Below, one piece after another: positions 59,941 through 64,000 of a stretch of DNA of 64,000 nt. Position 1 is the first letter of the stretch; each line of letters begins with the position of its first letter. Origin of the DNA: SAR202 cluster bacterium (GTDB lineage Bacteria; Chloroflexota; Dehalococcoidia; UBA6926; VFHL01); the NCBI GenBank assembly GCA_009392005.1, contig VFHL01000004.1, positions 62,001 through 126,000 of the forward strand, read 5' to 3'. A program made the translations under genes and the position numbers. Below the pieces are notes generated by a model. It did not search any database and had not been told where the DNA came from. It worked only from the letters and a program-made list of their open reading frames with translations.

Positions 59941-61026
59941 CTAGCGAAGTTTGAACGGGATCTCAAACTCGTGGCATATATCCTCGAACCAGTCTATCAC
60001 CTCAGGATGAAGAGGTATTCCTGTTTCAGCTCGCAAGGCCTCTGCTTCTTCCTCCTCTTGCCCAGGTGTCATTACACGTTCATGTCCAGGGGCTGGGGGA
60101 GTCGCTTCCATAAACTCAAGCCACTGATCCATCATATCCTTAAATTCATCAACGTCTGTGAAAGCATCGATATCATATGCTGCGACATAGTGTTTCGCAG
60201 ACCGACCTTCTTGTGGAAGGGCTCCGGGGATACCGGCGGAGAGTATGGTACACATAATCTCTACCACCATAGCGAATCCATATCCCTTGTGAGAGCCAAG
60301 TTCACGTGTTCCCCCGAAAGGGATATTCAAATAGCCTTCAGGTAATTGACCTTCAGATGTCGTCGGTGTCCCGCTTGCGTCAGCAACCATACCCGGAGGC
60401 AACACTGCCCCCAAACGGTTGGCAAGTTGTAGTTTATTTGAAGCCACCATACTAGTTGCAACATCAAAAACGAATGGATGCATGTTCCGAGCTGGTGCCG
60501 CTACAGCAATGGGATTAGTACCAAGTCGACCCTCCGCTCCGAAGGTTGGTAGTACCCCAGCACCCACAGCGGTCATTGCCATCCCTATCATATTATGCTC
60601 TAGTGCCATCATTGCGTGATAAGAAGCCATACCCATATGACCACCATTGCGCATGGTGACGACACCGACACCTGTTTCTTTCGCTTTCGCGATCGCGATT
60701 TTCATAGCTTTAGGACCAATGATGATTCCCAGGCCACCGTCAGAATCAATGGTTGCAGTAGAAGCACGTTCTCGAACAATTTTCCAATCTGGTGTCGGGT
60801 TCAATCGACCTTCGTTGTATCCCGCTACATAACTCCTGAGCATATTTGATACACCATGGCTATCAACCCCGCGCAAGTCAGCCTTAAGCAATACGTCACT
60901 CGCGAGTTCTGAGTCCTCTTTCGGTACGTTCATCTTTCCGAAAACCGCCTCTGTCGTGGCCCTCAAATCCCCTTCGTCTACATAAACTGCATCGTCCTCA
61001 GAAACCTTGAATTGGTCAAGTGGCAT
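59941..61026 (-). CDS. Ldh-family (malate/L-lactate/sulfolactate) oxidoreductase
   Basis: A 361-aa enzyme of the malate/L-lactate dehydrogenase superfamily. It has LLKADLRGVDSHGVSNMLRSYVAGYNEGRLNP, with the conserved His of DSHG, then ATIDSDGGLGIIIGPKAMKIAI, and NGGHMGMASYHA with the second His. FDVATSMVASNKLQLA and LGSHKGYGFAMVVEIM follow. These NAD(P)-dependent enzymes oxidise 2-hydroxyacids to 2-oxo acids. AAGGAGC 6 nt upstream supports ATG 61026. It lies directly after the CoA-transferase pair, which suggests a linked hydroxyacid pathway. Confidence 0.9.
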   Translation of the reverse strand: MPLDQFKVSEDDAVYVDEGDLRATTEAVFGKMNVPKEDSELASDVLLKADLRGVDSHGVSNMLRSYVAGYNEGRLNPTPDWKIVRERASTATIDSDGGLGIIIGPKAMKIAIAKAKETGVGVVTMRNGGHMGMASYHAMMALEHNMIGMAMTAVGAGVLPTFGAEGRLGTNPIAVAAPARNMHPFVFDVATSMVASNKLQLANRLGAVLPPGMVADASGTPTTSEGQLPEGYLNIPFGGTRELGSHKGYGFAMVVEIMCTILSAGIPGALPQEGRSAKHYVAAYDIDAFTDVDEFKDMMDQWLEFMEATPPAPGHERVMTPGQEEEEAEALRAETGIPLHPEVIDWFEDICHEFEIPFKLR

Positions 61027-61077
61027 GAGTTGCTCCTTGTCATTTGTCGATAGCCTTACACATTGATGTGGAAAATA

Positions 61078-62388
61078 TTACGGTACAGTAGGCAGCATGT
61101 CCATTCCAACGTGGCCCTCTTTAGCCAACCGTTGATACTCCTCTTCATCAAACCCCAAAAGCCCTTTATACACATATTCATTATGTTCGCCCAATAACGG
61201 CGGAGCAGTTCGTAATGCATTCGGTGTTTTTGACATTCTCCATAGCGGGCCATGGTACATCAAAGGGCCCATTTCCTGATGATCCAAAGTTTCAAAATAT
61301 TTTCGTTCAATCAAGTGTGGATCCTCTAATAACTGCAACTCATTCAAAACAGGGCCGCCAGGAACACCATGTTCTTGAAATATTGTCAGAAGTTCCCGGT
61401 GGTCTCGTTGCTGTGACCAATCCGAAATTATTTCATCTAGTTCAGCATGATTTGCATGGCGTGCATTAGAATCTACAAATCTCGGGTCATTTTGAAGCTG
61501 TTCTTTACGCATAACCTTTGTTAGACCAATCCACTCATCATTATTACTTACCGCGATGACAATCCAATTGTCATCGCCAAGACATGGATACACCCCATGC
61601 GGTGCACGGCGTTTGTCCAAATTTCCGATCGTTGTAGGAACTCGATTCGTCATTTCAAATTCCAGCAATGGTTCAGCAAGCATCGGAATATAGTTTTCGG
61701 CTAAGGCCATTTCAATTAGTTGCCCATCTCCACTTTTATTACGGTGCCATAGAGCCACGAGGATTGCGAATGCAGCGGCCATGCCGGCGGCTGCGTCAGG
61801 AGCAACGGTGTCACCCCGACGCGAATGCGGCTCATCTGGATGCCCCTTAATTTCAGAGAGACCTGTTACTCCGTCGACATGCAGACCAAGGCTGCGATAA
61901 TTCATGTACGGACCGGACAAACCATAGGCGGGCATGCGCACCATCACAATATTCGGTTTGATCTCCTTTAGCCATTCATATGAAATATCAAGTTTTACCA
62001 TCGTTTGCGGAACGTTATTTTCGATGAACACGTCAGCTTCTTTTATTAATTGACCTAACAAGTCATGTCCCTCAGCTTTTGTTAAATCGATGGTTACACT
62101 TTTTTTATTCCGACCCGTTGAGGTGAAACCCGCATGTCTGTTCCAAGGGCGTGGACCGGGGTCCCAATTGGGAAATGCAAGCAACATCGAATTCTCTTTT
62201 TTTGCTTGCTCTGCCAAATCAGGAGGGACAACCGCATATTGGCCTCGAGTACCGGGTCGCATCGTCGTAATATTTTCGACACGAATCACCTCTGCACCCC
62301 AATCCGCTAGATTCATCGTGGCATAAGGCCCAGCGTATATTTGCGTCAGTTCAATTACCCTAATGCCTTCTAATGGTAGTTTAGCCAT
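61078..62388 (-). CDS. Class III CoA-transferase, pair 2 subunit A' (catalytic Asp replaced by Glu)
   Basis: A 436-aa CaiB/BaiF protein, paralogous to 39668-40969 (same LPLEGIR start, same insertion at about 45-90). At the position of the catalytic Asp the sequence is DGQLIEMALAEN, with Glu226 instead of Asp. Class III CoA-transferases form their anhydride on Asp, so this subunit may be structural or may work with reduced efficiency. It is 47 nt after subunit B' in the same order as pair 1. GGGGG lies just before ATG 62388. Confidence 0.9.
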   Translation of the reverse strand: MAKLPLEGIRVIELTQIYAGPYATMNLADWGAEVIRVENITTMRPGTRGQYAVVPPDLAEQAKKENSMLLAFPNWDPGPRPWNRHAGFTSTGRNKKSVTIDLTKAEGHDLLGQLIKEADVFIENNVPQTMVKLDISYEWLKEIKPNIVMVRMPAYGLSGPYMNYRSLGLHVDGVTGLSEIKGHPDEPHSRRGDTVAPDAAAGMAAAFAILVALWHRNKSGDGQLIEMALAENYIPMLAEPLLEFEMTNRVPTTIGNLDKRRAPHGVYPCLGDDNWIVIAVSNNDEWIGLTKVMRKEQLQNDPRFVDSNARHANHAELDEIISDWSQQRDHRELLTIFQEHGVPGGPVLNELQLLEDPHLIERKYFETLDHQEMGPLMYHGPLWRMSKTPNALRTAPPLLGEHNEYVYKGLLGFDEEEYQRLAKEGHVGMDMLPTVP

Positions 62389-62435
62389 ATATGACCCCCA
62401 AGGATTCAGGATGTTTAAATCTATTCTGCATGTTC

Positions 62436-63650
62436 CTAGACCACTCCTGAATTGTGCAATTCAGTGAGTTCTTTCGACGTAAAACCCAGTTCATCAACAT
62501 ATACTTCATGATTGTGCTGCCCTAGAGTTGGTGCCGGCCTCCGAAGAGCCCAAGGGGTTTCAGACATAATCATTGGTCTTCCAGGCATCTTAACTTTGCC
62601 CGCCACTGGATGGTCAACTTCGACAAACATACCTCGATCGCCAAAATGATCGTCTGTCATAACATCTCCGGCGTTAAATATTGGACCTGAAAGGATGTGG
62701 TGCTCCTGAGCCAATGACCAAACTTCTCGCATCGTCCTTTGCATCAACCATGGAAGAAGATATTCATCATGGAATATCGCTGCGTTGGCGGCATCTTGAC
62801 GTGCAGTAGGTGTCGCAAAACGGGAATCTTCAAGTAGATCTATCCTACCAATCATCGCCAGACACAACTCAAAACGAGTGCCGCCGGCCGTTATATTGAT
62901 GTAACCATCTTTGCAAGGAAAAATACCTGTCGCCATGATTGCCCCTGGTGTCCTTCTAGGAAACACTGTTTTAACAAATTGCGATGCCATTAGCGCTGGG
63001 GCACGCCTATCTTGACTTCCTGCTTGTGTTTCAAAAATAGAAATGTCTACATGTTCACCAGTTCCTCGCACCGTTTTCGCGAAGAGAGCAACCATTGTCG
63101 CTGTCGCGGAAACAATTCCAGCTTGGCGCAGAGCGAGATCCGTACCATACTTCGTTGGTGCGCGGTCAGGTGCGCCAAGAAAACGGAGATTCCCTCCCAT
63201 ACCGTGAAGTACCGCTTCACTTGCTTTGTAATCTCTGTAAGGGCCTGTCTGCCCGAAGTTCGATATCGACACAAGGATCATTTCCGGATTCACTTGAGAA
63301 AGGGAGTCATAACTCAGGCCTAACGATGGCAGAGTGCTCGGCTTGAAGTTTTCAATTAGTACGTCTGACGTTTGAACAAGCTTCAACAAGATACTCTTAC
63401 CGATATCAGTCTTGAGATTTAGGGTTATACCACGTTTATTAGTATTGAGATGCAGAAACAACCCGCTTTTTTCATGATGTGGAATATCATCAGGAAATGG
63501 CCCTAAATTCCGTCCGATGTCACCACCATTCGGTCTTTCAACCTTAAGGACATTCGCACCATAGTCAGCCAGCATTTTTGAGCCATACGGGCCTGATATG
63601 TGATGAGTTAGGTCCAAAACCCGAAGGTCCGCCAAAGCCTGTGTTAGCAT
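62436..63650 (-). CDS. Class III CoA-transferase, pair 2 subunit B'
   Basis: A 404-aa CaiB/BaiF protein from ATG 63650 (GGAGGG 10 nt upstream; the 16 codons before it are not family-like). It is co-linear with 41032-42243. Asp202 in TGEHVDISIFETQAG is at the same residue number as in subunit B of pair 1, and NFGQTGPYRDYKASEAVLHGMGG is shared. It is the first gene of the cluster that ends with the MFS carrier. It probably provides the active site of a B'A' heteromer. Confidence 0.92.
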   Translation of the reverse strand: MLTQALADLRVLDLTHHISGPYGSKMLADYGANVLKVERPNGGDIGRNLGPFPDDIPHHEKSGLFLHLNTNKRGITLNLKTDIGKSILLKLVQTSDVLIENFKPSTLPSLGLSYDSLSQVNPEMILVSISNFGQTGPYRDYKASEAVLHGMGGNLRFLGAPDRAPTKYGTDLALRQAGIVSATATMVALFAKTVRGTGEHVDISIFETQAGSQDRRAPALMASQFVKTVFPRRTPGAIMATGIFPCKDGYINITAGGTRFELCLAMIGRIDLLEDSRFATPTARQDAANAAIFHDEYLLPWLMQRTMREVWSLAQEHHILSGPIFNAGDVMTDDHFGDRGMFVEVDHPVAGKVKMPGRPMIMSETPWALRRPAPTLGQHNHEVYVDELGFTSKELTELHNSGVV

Positions 63651-63767
63651 GACATACGTGCCCTCCATCATGATGTAGCATAGCAACAGACGATACATTT
63701 GAAGTATAACATTGAACTAACTGATACCAACCCATTAGAAATCTAACTGAATGATAGGAACCGAAAA

Positions 63768-64000
63768 ATGAAGATAGGGCTTATATCCGATACACACATA
63801 CCGGATTATCACGATGAACCACCAGAGCAAATTAAGGATGCCTTCGCAGGAGTAGAATTAATATTGCATGCTGGAGACATTTACGAATCTTCGTGTCTTG
63901 ACTGGCTTGAAACCATCGCTCCCGTAGTGCCATGTGAAGGGAATGGGGATTACCTCCGAAGCATCGAAGATGGCCGCATAAAGCGCAGCCAAGTTTTGGA
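63768..64000 (+). CDS. Metallophosphoesterase (YfcE/MJ0936 type), 3'-truncated by window edge
   Basis: The first 77 codons of a gene running off the right edge. AGGA 8 nt upstream supports ATG 63768. MKIGLISDTHIPD carries the first metal motif D-x-H and LILHAGDIYES the second (G-D-I); PCEGNGDY matches the G-N-x-D motif. These three motifs in this order define small calcineurin-like phosphodiesterases. It is divergent from the CoA-transferase cluster. Confidence 0.9.
   Translation, partial: MKIGLISDTHIPDYHDEPPEQIKDAFAGVELILHAGDIYESSCLDWLETIAPVVPCEGNGDYLRSIEDGRIKRSQVL

Noticed and set aside
1-64000. CRISPR arrays, insertion sequences, prophage, rRNA
   Set aside because: No regularly spaced repeats, transposase, integrase or phage genes, and no rRNA-like segments were seen on either strand.

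Overview
The window is a 64 kb stretch of an AT-leaning bacterial chromosome with no mobile elements, rRNA, tRNA or CRISPR that I could recognise. The gene content points to a Chloroflexota bacterium, most likely a marine SAR202-like or Dehalococcoidia-related lineage. The evidence is a DUF2298 (Chlor_Arch_YYY) gene next to a TIGR03663 (Agl23-like) membrane glycosyltransferase gene, several class III CoA-transferases and VOC proteins, many MFS transporters and frequent TTG/GTG starts. This placement is inference from gene content, not phylogeny.

Layout. 1-2.6 kb: the end of a DUF362 gene, a small unknown gene and a HerA-like ATPase. 2.9-8.4 kb: a tight five-gene operon (soluble di-iron acyl desaturase, two different CFA-type methyltransferases, a flavoprotein and DUF1365) that looks like a fatty-acyl-chain modification pathway. 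8.4-13.8 kb: a large alpha/beta hydrolase, ispH, a two-module VOC protein and a site-2 protease with CBS domains. 14.0-17.3 kb: cmk, plsC, glmS. 17.5-22.0 kb: a stand-alone AsnC ligand-binding domain, then the conserved rpmH-rnpA-yidD-yidC-jag block. In that block rpmH (45 aa) lies wholly inside the rnpA reading frame, and jag starts 122 nt before yidC ends. A PQQ-propeller lipoprotein gene is inserted between yidD and yidC. 22.2-25.5 kb: leuC-leuD-leuB.

25.6-39.5 kb: an ABC exporter, a CinA-like protein lacking key residues, an alpha/beta hydrolase behind a palindrome-covered promoter, lspA, transporters, an orphan PEP-utilising mobile-domain protein, a large unknown membrane protein, and an operon of proton-translocating transhydrogenase (pntAA-AB-B) plus a leucine-type dehydrogenase. 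39.7-42.2 kb: a first pair of class III CoA-transferases. 42.5-51.8 kb: envelope and glycan-type membrane proteins (DUF2298, TIGR03663, UPF0104-type flippase, a UGM/PPO-like flavoprotein) with an MFS gene and a small unknown protein between them. 51.8-56.2 kb: three MFS transporters and a GNAT.

56.3-63.7 kb: a long minus-strand cluster with a second CoA-transferase pair in the same order, an Ldh-family dehydrogenase, a VOC paralogue, a gamma-carbonic-anhydrase-like (CaiE-like) protein, L-2-hydroxyglutarate oxidase, a CDP-alcohol phosphatidyltransferase and an MFS carrier. Together these suggest uptake, CoA activation and oxidation of hydroxy- or dicarboxylic acids. The window ends inside a metallophosphoesterase gene.

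The most notable items are the nested rpmH/rnpA arrangement, the desaturase-CFA-CFA-flavoprotein-DUF1365 operon, and the duplicated CoA-transferase cassettes, one of which carries Glu in place of the catalytic Asp in one subunit.
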